From Gammaproteobacteria bacterium (GTDB lineage Bacteria; Pseudomonadota; Gammaproteobacteria; Chromatiales; Chromatiaceae), in assembly GCA_011389885.1 (NCBI GenBank), contig JAABTK010000044.1:1-39665 (forward strand): DNA of 39,665 nt. The letters are read 5' to 3'. The notes below the pieces were generated by a model, which worked only from the letters and a program-made list of their open reading frames with translations, searched no databases and was not told the DNA's origin. This document shows positions 29,345 to 38,549 of this stretch, in pieces. Positions within the stretch are counted from its first letter, which is position 1. Each line of letters starts with the position of its first letter. The translations under genes were made by a program, and so were the position numbers.

Positions 29345-29520
29345 GGCGCCTTAGGCCCCAGCAGCAGCCAAACGATAAAACCGACCAGCGGAAAGAACAC
29401 CACCCCGAGGATCCACAGCGTCTTGCCCAGGTTGCTCGCCGTGCTTTGCACGATGTTGACGATGGCCCAAATATCGGCTACCAATAACAGGAAACCGAAA
29501 AAACCCGTGAGTTCAAGCAT
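29341..29520 (-). CDS. PLDc_N-domain small membrane protein, 59 residues
   Basis: A short gene of 59 codons read on the minus strand from the ATG at 29520 to TGA at 29341. The protein has two hydrophobic helices (about 5-23 and 35-54) with the features of cardiolipin-synthase N-terminal (PLDc_N) peptides: FLLLVADIWAIVNIV and then LGKTLWILGVVFFPLVGFIV. An AAGGGGAA ribosome site lies about 10 bp before the ATG. It overlaps the RibD-like gene by 4 bp, which supports it being real. Its function is unknown; PLDc_N peptides without a nuclease domain are common. Confidence 0.85.
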   Translation of the reverse strand: MLELTGFFGFLLLVADIWAIVNIVQSTASNLGKTLWILGVVFFPLVGFIVWLLLGPKAP

Positions 29521-29806
29521 TGGCTTCTATTCCCCTTTTTCGCATGAAACTCAATTAGAGGTTTGGGCTAACCAGGGCCATTCCAAGGGGACGCCCGCGG
29601 GGAGAACCCGCTAAGGGGATGCGAAAAAAAACCGCCAACCCCGCCCTCTGCGCGGCGGCCGGCGCTCGACGCGGACAAGGGCGCCGCCTTGGAACGAGCC
29701 CGGCAAGGCGGTGCGCGGCAAGCCCCGACAGGGGGCGGTGACCCGCGCCAGCGGCGCCTAGGGGCCGGCGCGCCACCCAATCGGCCGCATTTTTTGCTCC
29801 GCACTA
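29521..29806. other. GC-rich intergenic region with an oligo-T run on the minus strand
   Basis: No gene is supported between the PLDc_N gene and the fusA promoter. On the minus strand a GC-rich stretch with CCGCC/GGCGG pairing is followed by eight Ts (complement of 29624-29631), which would suit an intrinsic terminator for an RNA starting further upstream on that strand. Frames here encode only Arg-, Pro- and Ala-rich sequence. A short noncoding RNA is possible but unproven. Confidence 0.4.
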
Positions 29807-29836
29807 GTGACAAGACCCGCCCCTTGCCGCTATGAT
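29807..29836 (+). promoter_or_regulatory. Sigma70-type promoter for the EF-G gene
   Basis: GTGACA (29807-29812) and TATGAT (29831-29836) match the -35 and -10 consensus at five of six bases each, with an 18-bp spacer. The predicted start near 29843 gives a leader of about 150 nt before the fusA ATG. Confidence 0.65.
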
Positions 29837-29993
29837 GGGGAGTTTTTCGTGGCGTCAATTGCGCACAGGGAGCTTTCGCTGGTGTTTGATCTCTCGCGGG
29901 TCGCCACGACAGCTGCTCGGCGGTCGCTCACGGCTAGCGCCCGGCCACCCGTTTTGATCCACACTTTTTAACTGACTGGTTAGAGACAACGAC

Positions 29994-32075
29994 ATGGCAG
30001 ACCTTTCCAAATACCGAAATATCGGCATCTTCGCCCATGTGGACGCGGGCAAGACCACCACCACCGAGCGCATCCTCAAGCTCACCGGCAAGATCCATAA
30101 GCTGGGCGAGGTGCATAACGGCGAGTCCACCATGGACTTCATGGATCAGGAGGCCGAGCGCGGGATCACCATTCAGTCCGCCGCCACCACCGCCTTTTGG
30201 AAGGATTACCGCCTGAATATCATCGACACCCCGGGGCATGTGGACTTCACCATCGAGGTGTACCGTTCTCTGAAGGTGCTCGACGGCGGCATCGGCGTGT
30301 TCTGCGGCTCCGGCGGCGTGGAGCCCCAATCCGAGACCAACTGGCGCTACGCCAACGAGTCCGAAGTGGCCCGCGTGATCTTCGTCAACAAGCTGGACCG
30401 CATCGGCGCCGACTTCTACCGCGTGGTCAAGCAGGTGGAAGACGTGCTGGCGGCCAAGCCGCTGGTGATGGTGCTGCCCGTCGGCGTCGAAGACCAATTC
30501 AAGGGCGTGGTGGACCTGCTGACCCGCAAGGCCTGGGTTTGGGACGACTCCGGCGACCCGATGAACTACGAAATCATCGACGTGCCGGAAGACATGGTCG
30601 ATCAGGTGGAAGAGTGGCGCGAGAAGCTGGTCGAAACCGCGGTGGAGCAGGACGACGACCTGATGGAGCAGTACCTGGAAGGCGAGGAGCCCTCTGTGGA
30701 TGACATCAAACGCTGCATCCGCAAGGGCACCATCGCACTGGACTTTTTCCCCACCTACACCGGCTCCGCGTTCAAGAACAAGGGCGTGCAGTTGGTGCTG
30801 GACGCGGTGGTGGACTTCCTGCCCTGCCCCACTGAGGTCAAGCCGCAACCCGAGGTGGACGCCGAAGGCGTCGAAACCGGCGAATTCGCCGAGGTGGATC
30901 CGGCCAAGCCCCTGCGCGCGCTGGCGTTCAAGATCATGGACGACCGCTACGGCGCCCTGACCTTCACCCGCATCTACTCAGGCACCCTGAAAAAGGGTGA
31001 CACCGTGCTCAACACCTTCACCGGCAAGACCGAGCGCATCGGCCGCATCGTCGAGATGCACGCCGACGAACGCATCGAATACGATCAGGCCACCGCCGGC
31101 GACATCGTGGCCCTGATCGGCATGAAGAACACCCAAACCGGCCATACCCTGTGCGATCAAAAGCATCCGGCCACCCTGGAGCCGATGGTGTTCCCGGACC
31201 CCGTAATCTCCATCGCCATCGCCCCCAAGGACAAGGCGACCGTAGACAAGCTCGGCATCGCCCTGAGCAAGATGATGGCCGAAGACCCGTCCTTCCGCGT
31301 CGAAACCGACGAGGACAGCGGCGAGACCATCCTTAAGGGCATGGGCGAGCTGCATCTGGACATCAAAATCGACATCCTCAAGCGCACCCATGGCCTTGAC
31401 GTGGTGGTGGGCAAGCCCCAGGTGGCCTACCGCGAGACCATCACCAAGCGCGTGGAAGACGGCTACACCCACAAAAAGCAGACCGGCGGTTCCGGTCAGT
31501 TCGCCAAAATCGACTATGTGGTGGAACCCGGCGAGGTGAACAGCGGCTTTGTGTTCGCATCCACAGTCACCGGCGGCAATGTGCCGCGCGAGTTCTGGCC
31601 TGCGGTGGAAAAAGGCTTCAAGAGCATGATGGGCGAAGGCACCCTGGCCGGCTACCCGGTGCTGGACGTGAAGGTCACCCTCACCGACGGCGGCTTCCAC
31701 GCCGTGGACTCCTCCGCCGTGGCCTACGAAATCGCGGCCCGAGCCGCCTTTCGCCAGTCCATCCCCAAGGCCGGCCCGCAACTGCTGGAGCCGATTATGA
31801 AGGTGGACGTGTTCACCCCCGATGACCATGTGGGCGACGTGATCGGCGACCTCAACCGTCGTCGCGGCATGATCAAATCCCAAGAGCCGGGTCCCACCGG
31901 CGTGCGCATCAAGGCCGACGCCCCGCTGGCGGAAATGTTCGGCTACATCGGAGACCTGCGCACCATGACCTCGGGCCGCGGCCAGTTCTCCATGGAATTC
32001 GCCCACTTCGCGCCCTGCCCGAACAACGTGGCCGAGGTGGTGATCAAGGAAGCCAAGGAACGTAAAGGGGAATAA
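29994..32075 (+). CDS. fusA: Elongation factor G, second-copy type
   Basis: A 693-residue EF-G. G1 is [13 protein letters not shown] (near residue 14), switch II is DTPGHVDF, G4 is NKLD, and domains III-V follow with GMGELHLDI and TGGSGQF. EF-G moves tRNA and mRNA through the ribosome and, with RRF, recycles ribosomes. The gene is away from rpsL, rpsG and tuf, and its start ([19 protein letters not shown]) is like that of the second EF-G (often named fusA2 or fusB) found in Pseudomonas, Vibrio and Shewanella. So a canonical fusA probably exists elsewhere in the genome. The length is normal. The promoter lies at 29807-29836. Confidence 0.93.
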   Translation: MADLSKYRNIGIFAHVDAGKTTTTERILKLTGKIHKLGEVHNGESTMDFMDQEAERGITIQSAATTAFWKDYRLNIIDTPGHVDFTIEVYRSLKVLDGGIGVFCGSGGVEPQSETNWRYANESEVARVIFVNKLDRIGADFYRVVKQVEDVLAAKPLVMVLPVGVEDQFKGVVDLLTRKAWVWDDSGDPMNYEIIDVPEDMVDQVEEWREKLVETAVEQDDDLMEQYLEGEEPSVDDIKRCIRKGTIALDFFPTYTGSAFKNKGVQLVLDAVVDFLPCPTEVKPQPEVDAEGVETGEFAEVDPAKPLRALAFKIMDDRYGALTFTRIYSGTLKKGDTVLNTFTGKTERIGRIVEMHADERIEYDQATAGDIVALIGMKNTQTGHTLCDQKHPATLEPMVFPDPVISIAIAPKDKATVDKLGIALSKMMAEDPSFRVETDEDSGETILKGMGELHLDIKIDILKRTHGLDVVVGKPQVAYRETITKRVEDGYTHKKQTGGSGQFAKIDYVVEPGEVNSGFVFASTVTGGNVPREFWPAVEKGFKSMMGEGTLAGYPVLDVKVTLTDGGFHAVDSSAVAYEIAARAAFRQSIPKAGPQLLEPIMKVDVFTPDDHVGDVIGDLNRRRGMIKSQEPGPTGVRIKADAPLAEMFGYIGDLRTMTSGRGQFSMEFAHFAPCPNNVAEVVIKEAKERKGE

Positions 32076-32091
32076 GCCGCAAATCGCAGCC

Positions 32092-32122
32092 GCGCCCGGC
32101 CCGCTGCAATCAGGCCGGGCGC
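32092..32122 (+). terminator. 10-bp GC hairpin after fusA, no T-run
   Basis: GCGCCCGGCC (32092-32101) pairs perfectly with GGCCGGGCGC (32113-32122) around an 11-nt loop, 16 bp after the fusA stop. No oligo-T follows, so it may attenuate or protect the mRNA rather than terminate outright. The ydcH gene begins 55 bp later. Confidence 0.5.
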
Positions 32123-32177
32123 CCCAAACGCCTCTCGGAACCCAAACTCCAAGACCCATTGAACAAGGTAACCGCCA

Positions 32178-32417
32178 ATGCTTTCCGAACATCACGACAT
32201 TGACCACGAATTCCCAGAATTCCACCAAAAACTGCTGGCCTTGCGCGAAAAAAACGCCGATTTCGACGCCCTGGTGGCCAAGCACGACAAGCTCGACGAC
32301 GAAATCCGCGAACTCGAAGAGCAGCAGATCCCGGTGGCCGACGAGACCATCGAAAAGATGAAGTTCGAGCGCACCGCCCTGAAGGACCAAATCTTCCAAC
32401 GCCTGCGCGTGGGCTGA
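32178..32417 (+). CDS. YdcH/DUF465-family small protein
   Basis: A 79-residue, highly charged helical protein with the DUF465 pattern: HHDIDHEFPEFHQKLLALREKNADFDALVAKHDKLDDEI and then a second helix ending FERTALKDQIFQRL. It is predicted to be a coiled-coil hairpin. An AAGGTAA ribosome site precedes the ATG. The function of the family is unknown. It may be cotranscribed with fusA (102-bp gap containing a hairpin). Confidence 0.88.
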   Translation: MLSEHHDIDHEFPEFHQKLLALREKNADFDALVAKHDKLDDEIRELEEQQIPVADETIEKMKFERTALKDQIFQRLRVG

Positions 32418-32772
32418 CCTAGCGCCTAGTACGACCGCGCACAAATCGGTTTTTAGGAACGCAGAGGGCGCGGTCGGTCAAACTCGCGTTGGATCCTCCA
32501 GGGCGTTCGTCGTCGCGCTGGAGCGCGCGGCGAGGAAAAACACCCGAGGGAGCGGATTCGCACTCGTCCCCACGCGCCGCGTGGGGATGCCGCCGCGGCG
32601 CGCTGCGCCAAGCACCCCTGGGGGCGCCATACCAAAACCCTTAAAGATTCACCAACCTTTCAGGGCCGTGCCCATCAAGGCGCCGGTGATGGGCGCGGCG
32701 CTGATAGATCGCGACCAAAACCAATGATTGGGGGAGCGCCTTTGCCCATCCTGCGCGCTCCTCGCGACTGGT

Positions 32773-32847
32773 ATAGGATGTGCCGAGAGAAACGAGGCGC
32801 ATCGCTTCGGCTTTGTGATGCGCCTCGCGGCACTCGGCACATCCTAT
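32773..32847. repeat. REP-like long hairpin, copy 1
   Basis: The outer arms are ATAGGATGTGCCGAG (32773-32787) and CTCGGCACATCCTAT (32833-32847), perfectly complementary. The inner arms are CGAGGCGCATC (32793-32803) and GATGCGCCTCG (32817-32827), also perfect. The loop is 13 nt. Hairpins of this form are dispersed in many GC-rich gammaproteobacterial genomes (from memory). Confidence 0.85.
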
Positions 32848-33131
32848 CCGACTTTTTTACCCGAAAGCCGGGGCGCCGAAAATCGTGGAAATTGGCCACA
32901 CAATGGCCGCACCCCTCGCACTCGTCCCCACGCGCCGCGTGGGGATGCCGCCGCGGCGCGCTGCGCCAAGCACCCCATGGGGGCGCCATACCAAAACCCT
33001 TAAAGATTCACCAACCTTTCAGGGCCGTGCCCATCAAGGCGCCGGTGATGGGCGCGGCGCTGATAGATCGCGACCAAAACCAATGATTGGGGGAGCGCCT
33101 TTGCCCATCCTGCGCGCTCCTCGCGACTGGT

Positions 33132-33206
33132 ATAGGATGTGCCGAGAGAAACGAGGCGCATCGCTTCGGCTTTGTGATGCGCCTCGCGGCACTCGGCACA
33201 TCCTAT
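33132..33206. repeat. REP-like long hairpin, copy 2
   Basis: Identical to the hairpin at 32773-32847, displaced by 359 bp in the second tandem unit: 15-bp outer and 11-bp inner perfect stems. Confidence 0.85.
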
Positions 33207-33468
33207 CCGACTTTTTTACCCGAAAGCCGGGGCGCCGAAAATCGTGGAAATTGGCCACACAATGGCCGCACCCCTGCGGGATTTATGCCGACGCCGGCAA
33301 CCCGGGCCGGGCGCTGCGCGCCCCGACCGGGTCCCCACGCGGCGCGTGGGAACCAGATGGTTTGATACTCCAGGCCGCTCGTCGCCACGCCGGGGCGCGC
33401 GGCGAGGAAAACACCCGTGGGAGCTGGGCAAGAAAGGCCCTCTGCGCGGTCTGTGGTCCTCTGCGTTG

Positions 33469-34503
33469 CTAAGAACCGTGGCCGACTAGCAGCTCGCGCA
33501 ACACCACGGTGGCGTAGGCGCCCGCAGGCAGACTGAACGCGAGTTCGAGTTGGTCGGGCTCGGGAAAGCGCCAGGATAAATCGCTGGGGACTAATCGTAA
33601 CGCCCGTCGTTCCTGATCCAGGCCGGCCCGCTCCAACCCGGCGCAGAGTTCAGGGTCCGCCGCTGCCACGGCCGATTCCAAGGCCCCGGCGGTTCCGGTC
33701 GCCATAGATTCGCCCTGTCCCCACAGCGGACCGGTGGGGTGAATCTCCAGCGCGGCCAGCCGCGGGGCCGCGGTTTCGTCTTCCGCGGTGAGCGCAAAGC
33801 AGGCCCTGCGACCGTCCAGCACCATCACGTCGCCATCCAGCAGTTGATCCCAGGTCGCCGCCTCCACCCGCCGAGCCAATAGCTGATTGAAAAGATGCGA
33901 GCGTGCGGCGGACAGTAAAAGGCCGCGCTTATGCCGGTCCAGGCGCGGGCCCTGGCCGCTGAACAAGGCCCGCGCCTGAGCTACATTATCGTCCTCGCGC
34001 CCGAAGCGCTGTTCACCAAAGTAATTCGGTACGCCATGCGCCGCGACTCGCAGTAATAGCTTTTCCAGCGGGCCTCGGTCGCCTTGCAGCTCCCGAATCA
34101 GCAGCCGAAACCGATTACCGCGCAACGCCCCGCGTTTGAGCTTGCGCCGGTGGCGCACCCGCTCCAGGATCTCCACGCCCTCCAGTGCGAAGGCGTCCCA
34201 GTCCGGCTCCGGACGCCCCGCCATGCGCAGGCTGAACCATTGTTCGGTGACCGCGCAGCGGTCTTTCATCCCGGCATAGCTCAGGTCCCGCCCGGGAATG
34301 CCGGCAAAGGCGGCTAGCCGTCCCCCGACCCAATGGGTATTGGCGTCGCGTTTGCGCACCAATAACAGCAGGTGCTCGCCCTCGCCATCCGGCGCCCAAT
34401 TGGGAAGCTCCCAAACGCGAAAATCCTCGGGCACGGCACGCACTCGGCCGCGCGCCGCGGGGCCGCCGTGGGCCTGGGGCAAATCCTGCACCGAATCATT
34501 CAT
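33469..34503 (-). CDS. truD: tRNA pseudouridine(13) synthase TruD
   Basis: A 344-residue protein. The catalytic block [17 protein letters not shown] contains the nucleophile Asp81, and [17 protein letters not shown] near the N-terminus is typical of Tru[18 protein letters not shown] (about 153-169) is the second signature. TruD isomerises U13 of tRNA-Glu and other tRNAs in the cytoplasm. The start overlaps the ispF stop by 8 bp, the gammaproteobacterial ispF-truD arrangement. No surE or pcm gene follows; downstream lies the tandem repeat region. Confidence 0.96.
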   Translation of the reverse strand: MNDSVQDLPQAHGGPAARGRVRAVPEDFRVWELPNWAPDGEGEHLLLLVRKRDANTHWVGGRLAAFAGIPGRDLSYAGMKDRCAVTEQWFSLRMAGRPEPDWDAFALEGVEILERVRHRRKLKRGALRGNRFRLLIRELQGDRGPLEKLLLRVAAHGVPNYFGEQRFGREDDNVAQARALFSGQGPRLDRHKRGLLLSAARSHLFNQLLARRVEAATWDQLLDGDVMVLDGRRACFALTAEDETAAPRLAALEIHPTGPLWGQGESMATGTAGALESAVAAADPELCAGLERAGLDQERRALRLVPSDLSWRFPEPDQLELAFSLPAGAYATVVLRELLVGHGS

Positions 34504-34966
34504 CGAGCAGCGCCACCGCGTGACAGGCGATGCCCTCCCGGCGACCCACGAAGCCCATGCCTTCGGTGGTGGTGGCCTTGAGATTCACCCGCTCCAAGCC
34601 GAGCCCCAGGTCCGCTGCAATGCGCCCCCGCATCTGTTCTTTGTAAGCCGCCAGCTTCGGGGCCTGGGCCAGCACCGTGAGATCCACATTGCTCACGCGC
34701 AAGCGCTGTTGGGTCAACAACCCCGAGACCCGGCGCAGCAAATCGCGGCTATCCGCGCCCGCGAAGGCGGCATCGGTGTCCGGGAAATGCCGGCCGATAT
34801 CGCCCAAGCCGGCGGCGCCGAGCAGGGCGTCGCACAGCGCGTGCAATACCACATCGCCGTCCGAGTGGGCCGCCAGGCCCAGTTCGTAGGGCACCTCCAC
34901 CCCGCCCAGGAGCAAAGGCCGCCCCGCGGCGAACCGATGGGCGTCATAGCCATGACCGATACGCAT
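34496..34966 (-). CDS. ispF: 2-C-methyl-D-erythritol 2,4-cyclodiphosphate synthase
   Basis: A 156-residue protein of normal length for IspF of the MEP isoprenoid pathway. It converts CDP-ME 2-phosphate to MEcPP with loss of CMP. Zn ligands Asp8 and His10 (GYDAHRF) and His42 ([18 protein letters not shown]) are present, as are HFPDTD and the C-terminal [21 protein letters not shown]. It overlaps truD by 8 bp and starts 52 bp after the kinase gene. ispD, the usual upstream partner, is absent here. Confidence 0.97.
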   Translation of the reverse strand: MRIGHGYDAHRFAAGRPLLLGGVEVPYELGLAAHSDGDVVLHALCDALLGAAGLGDIGRHFPDTDAAFAGADSRDLLRRVSGLLTQQRLRVSNVDLTVLAQAPKLAAYKEQMRGRIAADLGLGLERVNLKATTTEGMGFVGRREGIACHAVALLDE

Positions 34967-35018
34967 CTAAGTTTTCTCCATACTGAACAAGGATTCCGCC
35001 GCCGGACAAGCGCCGGGG

Positions 35019-36902
35019 CTATTGGGGCGGAGTGGCATAGCGCTCCAGCAACTGAATGATTTCGTCGGTTTGAAACCCTGCGGCGAGTTCGAGCAGGGGC
35101 TCGCTGAACTCGGCATAGGCCGGATCGAGCGCCTCCAGGGTGCGGCGAATGCGCGGGATTCTGCCTTGGCGGGCGAGTTCGCGCAATGTTTGGAGGGTCT
35201 GCGGGGGCGGCGCCATCGGCAGTCGGTCCTGCGGTTTCGGCGCAGCGGTTCGACGCCCCTGCCAACGCAACCCCAATACTTCGCCGATGCATTGCCAAAG
35301 CTCGGCTTCCTGAAGCGGCTTTTGAATGAAGCCGCTGAAATCCGGGTTGTCCTGATTGATCGGACAGCTGGCGGACACCGCGACCACCGGCAATTCCGCA
35401 CACCCTGGCAGTCGATGAATCCGTTCGGCGGCCTGGTAACCGTCCATTTGCGGCATCATCAGGTCCATGAGCACCAAGTCGGGCGGCTGATCGGCGACCT
35501 GCCGCAGGGCCTCGGCGCCGCTCACGGCTTGGTCGATCTCGAACCCCACTGACTCCAACATCGCCTGCAACAGCATGCAGTTGTTGGATTGATCATCCAC
35601 CACCAGAATCCTGCGCCGGCGACCGGAATAACCCGCCACCCGCCGAACCGGCATCGGCCTGCAGCCTTGCGCCGGCAGGCGGACTTTGAAGCCGAAACAA
35701 CTCCCCTGACCCGGCTCACTGCGGGCTTGAATGCGGCCGCCCATCAGGTGCACCAAATGCAGACTGATACTCAGACCCAAGCCGCTGCCCTCCCCCGAGG
35801 CCCGCGCCTCAGGCCCCTGCTCGAAGGGGTGAAAGAGGCTCTCGGCCAGATCCGGGGCGAAACCGATGCCGGTATCCGATACGCTGAACTTCAGCCGGCA
35901 GGTCGGCCGCCCCGCGGAGTCGCACACCACGGGCTGCTCGTCCCGCGCCTGCACCCGCAGCACCACTTGCCCGTGGTCGGTGAATTTCACCGCATTGGTC
36001 AGCAGGTTGAGCAACACCTGGCGCAGACGCACCTCGTCACAGTACACCGCCTCGGGGAGGTTCGGGTCCAGCTCTTGCACCACCTCGATGCCTTTCTCCG
36101 CCGCGCGTCCGGCGATGATTTGCACCAAGCTGCGGAGCATCGGGGTCAGCTCGGCCCATTGCGGCGAAAGCTCCACCCGACCCGCTTCGATCTTGGCCAG
36201 GTCCAGCAGGCTGCCGATCAGGCTTTGGAGGTGGCGGCCGCTTGCGTCGATAATCCGCACGCCTTCAGCCAGTTTTTCGGGCTGACGCTCAAGGATTCGG
36301 GCGTACCCCAGGATGGCATTGAGGGGGGTGCGCAATTCATGGCTCATGTTAGCGAGAAATACGCTCTTGGCGTGGTTTGCCTGTTCCGCCTGCTCCGCCC
36401 GCTGGCTTGAATCCCGCGCCCGGGCCTTGGCGTCCACCTGCCGAGACAGGTCCAGATGCACCCCATCCACTTGGATGGCGACGCCATGGGCATCGCGTTT
36501 GATCGCCGCCGCGCAGCGTAAATGCCGCACCCCCCCTTGCGGCAGCGCGACCTGATAGCGCAGCGTGCAGGAGGCGCGGGCGGGGTCTTCTAGGGCCTCT
36601 CGCCAGGCCGCCTCAAACGCCCCCAGGTCCTGCGGCGCCACCCGTGCGTGCCAGGCCTTTAGGTCGCCAACCGGTGCGTCACCCCCCAGCAGGCTGTGAC
36701 TGCGCCGATCCCACTGCACGACGCCGCTTGCAAGGTCCCAACTAAAGGCCCCGGCGCCGCTGGCCGAGAGCAGTGGGGCCAAATGCTCGGGGCCGGGTCC
36801 GAACCCCCGGCCCGGGCCTAGGGCATCCGCCGACTCAGGGGCCGCGCCGCTGCCGGCCCATCGCGCCCGGGCTTGCTCGATCAGCTCACGCAACAACGCC
36901 AT
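35019..36902 (-). CDS. Soluble PAS hybrid histidine kinase with receiver
   Basis: A 627-residue protein without a signal or transmembrane helix, so cytoplasmic. A PAS domain (about 45-155) begins ASGAGAFSWDLASGVVQWDRRS. HisKA has His188 in NMSHELRTPLNAILGYA, HATPase has NAVKF, DTGIGFAP and GSGLGLSI, and the receiver (about 430-545) has Asp480 in LVLMDLMMPQMDGYQ. A C-terminal helical segment of about 70 residues has no His in an Hpt context. No response regulator gene is adjacent. It lies upstream of ispF-truD in the same orientation, which may be fortuitous. Confidence 0.9.
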   Translation of the reverse strand: MALLRELIEQARARWAGSGAAPESADALGPGRGFGPGPEHLAPLLSASGAGAFSWDLASGVVQWDRRSHSLLGGDAPVGDLKAWHARVAPQDLGAFEAAWREALEDPARASCTLRYQVALPQGGVRHLRCAAAIKRDAHGVAIQVDGVHLDLSRQVDAKARARDSSQRAEQAEQANHAKSVFLANMSHELRTPLNAILGYARILERQPEKLAEGVRIIDASGRHLQSLIGSLLDLAKIEAGRVELSPQWAELTPMLRSLVQIIAGRAAEKGIEVVQELDPNLPEAVYCDEVRLRQVLLNLLTNAVKFTDHGQVVLRVQARDEQPVVCDSAGRPTCRLKFSVSDTGIGFAPDLAESLFHPFEQGPEARASGEGSGLGLSISLHLVHLMGGRIQARSEPGQGSCFGFKVRLPAQGCRPMPVRRVAGYSGRRRRILVVDDQSNNCMLLQAMLESVGFEIDQAVSGAEALRQVADQPPDLVLMDLMMPQMDGYQAAERIHRLPGCAELPVVAVSASCPINQDNPDFSGFIQKPLQEAELWQCIGEVLGLRWQGRRTAAPKPQDRLPMAPPPQTLQTLRELARQGRIPRIRRTLEALDPAYAEFSEPLLELAAGFQTDEIIQLLERYATPPQ

Positions 36903-37065
36903 CGCCTCGGTCCTCGATCATTCTGCGCCCCGCCGCCGCCCCTTAGGCGTGGAAGACGGCCTTGTTTCTGCACGAGAAAAAAGGGCCTGCGTCGCAGGCG
37001 CTGCAAACACATCTCCGGATTTCATTTTCAACCTGCTAGAATAGCATTCCGGTTCGACGATTGGC

Positions 37066-37201
37066 GGGGGTTCTTATACCAAGATTGCGCCGGATTCGGG
37101 TTCGCCAACCAGGTGCGGCAACCGGCGCATAGCGGCTTAGTAGCGGTTGCCGCAACGCCATTGGCGGACGCAAAGACCAGCTAGATGGTATAAGAACCCC
37201 C
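37066..37201. mobile_element. 136-bp palindromic MITE-like element
   Basis: The ends are perfect 15-bp inverted repeats: GGGGGTTCTTATACC (37066-37080) and GGTATAAGAACCCCC (37187-37201). Inside is a second perfect 11-bp stem, TGCGGCAACCG (37114-37124) with CGGTTGCCGCA (37144-37154), extended with mismatches by CGCCAA/TTGGCG. It has no coding capacity. It lies between two divergent genes; the rest of the gap 36903-37241 shows no gene. A clear target-site duplication is not obvious by eye. Confidence 0.6.
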
Positions 37202-37241
37202 GGAAATCGTCTTAGCATTCTTCGGTTTAAGGTTAACATCC

Positions 37242-37814
37242 ATGGCTTTTCGTCTGCACCCGCTCGGCCTCGTCGGTTTCCTAGTGCTCGCCTGGTTCGG
37301 CCAAGGCGCGGCCTTGGCCGCCAGCTATAACGTGGAGTTGTTGCTGTTGCGCTGGGACCAAGGCGCATCCCGCGAAAACTGGTCGGCCAACAACGGCTGG
37401 GATACTCGCACCCGGCTCCCTGAGGCGGACTGGAGGCCCTTGCCCGAATCGGCCTGGGCCTTGGGCTCGGTGGCGTCGGCGCTGGATCAGACGCGCGGCC
37501 GCGTGACTCCGATTTTCCATACCGCCTGGCGCCAGCAGGCGCCCAACCGCAGCAACCCGCTGGAGGTTCCGGTGCGTTCCGAACAGACTACGGCCGATGG
37601 TCGGCCGCGGGTGGAGGGCAGCGTCGTCACCACCGCCGGGCGCTTTCTGCACCTGGAGCTGGATCTGTTAGTGCGCGAGCCTGGCTCCGCCGCCGCAGGC
37701 TCCGACCCCGGCCCGAGGCTTTATCGCATCCGCGCCCAGCGCAAGATGAGCCGCAACCAGTTGCATTATATCGACCACCCAAAGGTGGGGGCGTTAATCC
37801 GCATTCAACGCTGA
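37242..37814 (+). CDS. CsiV-family periplasmic protein
   Basis: A 190-residue protein with a signal peptide (1-26, ending GAALA) and the CsiV pattern: YNVELLLLRWDQ at the mature N-terminus, then FHTAWRQQAPNRS in the middle, HLELDLLVRE, and the C-terminal QRKMSRNQLHYIDHPKVGALIRIQ. In Pseudomonas and Vibrio CsiV is a periplasmic or cell-surface-associated protein; its biochemical role is not firmly known. It converges with pyrF, with 7 bp between the stops. Confidence 0.8.
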   Translation: MAFRLHPLGLVGFLVLAWFGQGAALAASYNVELLLLRWDQGASRENWSANNGWDTRTRLPEADWRPLPESAWALGSVASALDQTRGRVTPIFHTAWRQQAPNRSNPLEVPVRSEQTTADGRPRVEGSVVTTAGRFLHLELDLLVREPGSAAAGSDPGPRLYRIRAQRKMSRNQLHYIDHPKVGALIRIQR

Positions 37815-37821
37815 GCCCGGC

Positions 37822-38529
37822 TCAGGGGACCGCCGCTAGCTCCTGTTGTATAAGGTCAAGCTTTTCCAGCGGATCCGCAGCGGCGGTGACGGGGCGCCCG
37901 ATCACCAGGTAATCGGCGCCGTTACGCAGCGCATCGGCTGGCGTGGCCACCCGTTTCTGATCGCCGGTGGCAGCCCATAGCGGACGCACCCCAGGGGTCA
38001 CCAGCCGAAACCCCGGCTGCACCGCTGCGCGCAAGGCCTGCGTCTCTTGCGGCGAACACACCACGCCGTCCAGCCCCGCGGCCTCGGCCAAGCGGGCCAG
38101 GCGCAGCACATTGTCCTGCGGCGAGCCGGCATAGCCGATGGCCTCCAAGTCCGCCTGCGCGAGGCTGGTGAGGATGGTGACGCCGATTAACAGCGGGCGC
38201 TCGGGTTGCTGCGCCAACACCTCGCGCGCCGCCTCCATCATCCGCGGTCCGCCCGAGGCATGCACATTTATCATCCAAACCCCGAGATCCGCCGCCGCTC
38301 GGCAGGCCGCGGCCACGGTGTTGGGGATGTCGTGGAACTTGAGGTCCAGAAACACATCAAACCCGCGCCCGCTGAGTTCACGCACGAACCCCGGCCCGAG
38401 GCGGGTGAACATTTCCTTGCCCACCTTGAGCCGACAGCGCTCCGGCGTAAGCTGTTCCACCAGTTGCAGGGCCGGCTCTTCGGCGGGGAAATCCAGGGCG
38501 ACGATAATACGGGATTCGGATCGGCTCAT
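37822..38529 (-). CDS. pyrF: Orotidine 5'-phosphate decarboxylase
   Basis: A 235-residue TIM-barrel enzyme of the usual bacterial length. The catalytic [11 protein letters not shown] block supplies Asp62, Lys64 and Asp67. The phosphate-binding LVTPGVRP and [15 protein letters not shown] are present near 175 and 210. It decarboxylates OMP to UMP, the last step of pyrimidine synthesis. It follows lapB by 20 bp, the conserved gammaproteobacterial order. Confidence 0.97.
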   Translation of the reverse strand: MSRSESRIIVALDFPAEEPALQLVEQLTPERCRLKVGKEMFTRLGPGFVRELSGRGFDVFLDLKFHDIPNTVAAACRAAADLGVWMINVHASGGPRMMEAAREVLAQQPERPLLIGVTILTSLAQADLEAIGYAGSPQDNVLRLARLAEAAGLDGVVCSPQETQALRAAVQPGFRLVTPGVRPLWAATGDQKRVATPADALRNGADYLVIGRPVTAAADPLEKLDLIQQELAAVP

Positions 38530-38549
38530 AGCGGCGCGACGCCTCCAGG

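Larger units (their letters stand above)
32559..33275. repeat. Near-perfect tandem duplication, two 358/359-bp units
   Basis: Unit 1 is 32559-32916 and unit 2 is 32917-33275. Read side by side they are identical except for one extra A in unit 2 (CACCCCATGGGGG against CACCCCTGGGGG). Each unit contains a CCCCACGC-GCC-GCGTGGGG hairpin at its start, a GCCCATCA/TGATGGGC hairpin in the middle and a long REP-like hairpin near the end. A divergent third copy of the first hairpin occurs near 33337. Frames within the units encode nothing recognisable. The rest of the gap 32418-33468 holds only the flanking repeats and a GACCGCGC/GCGCGGTC inverted pair (32433-32475). Confidence 0.9.
32496..33424. repeat. 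Imperfect 58-bp direct repeats flanking the tandem duplication
   Basis: The left copy at 32496-32553 and the right copy at 33368-33424 share CTCCAGG, TCGTCG, GGCGCGCGGCGAGGAAA-like and ACACCCG blocks in the same order, with about nine differences and one gap. They enclose the 358-bp tandem repeats. They may be older boundaries of the amplified segment or another dispersed repeat. Confidence 0.65.

Noticed and set aside
29568-29858. Arg/Pro-rich minus-strand frame of 96 codons before the PLDc_N gene
   Set aside because: No domain, no ribosome site, and it spans the fusA promoter; low-complexity composition only.
30978-32444. 488-codon minus-strand frame
   Set aside because: Antisense to the well-conserved EF-G gene; composition rich in His, Gly and Val as expected of a shadow.
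32649-33199. Repeated 63-codon frames in the tandem units
   Set aside because: They read through hairpin arms and are duplicated only because the DNA is; no sign of coding selection.
32559-33275. CRISPR array
   Set aside because: Two long identical units without short regularly spaced repeats or spacers.
37812-37830. Bidirectional terminator between the CsiV-family gene and pyrF
   Set aside because: The inverted repeat CTGAGCC/GGCTCAG has almost no loop and no T-run.
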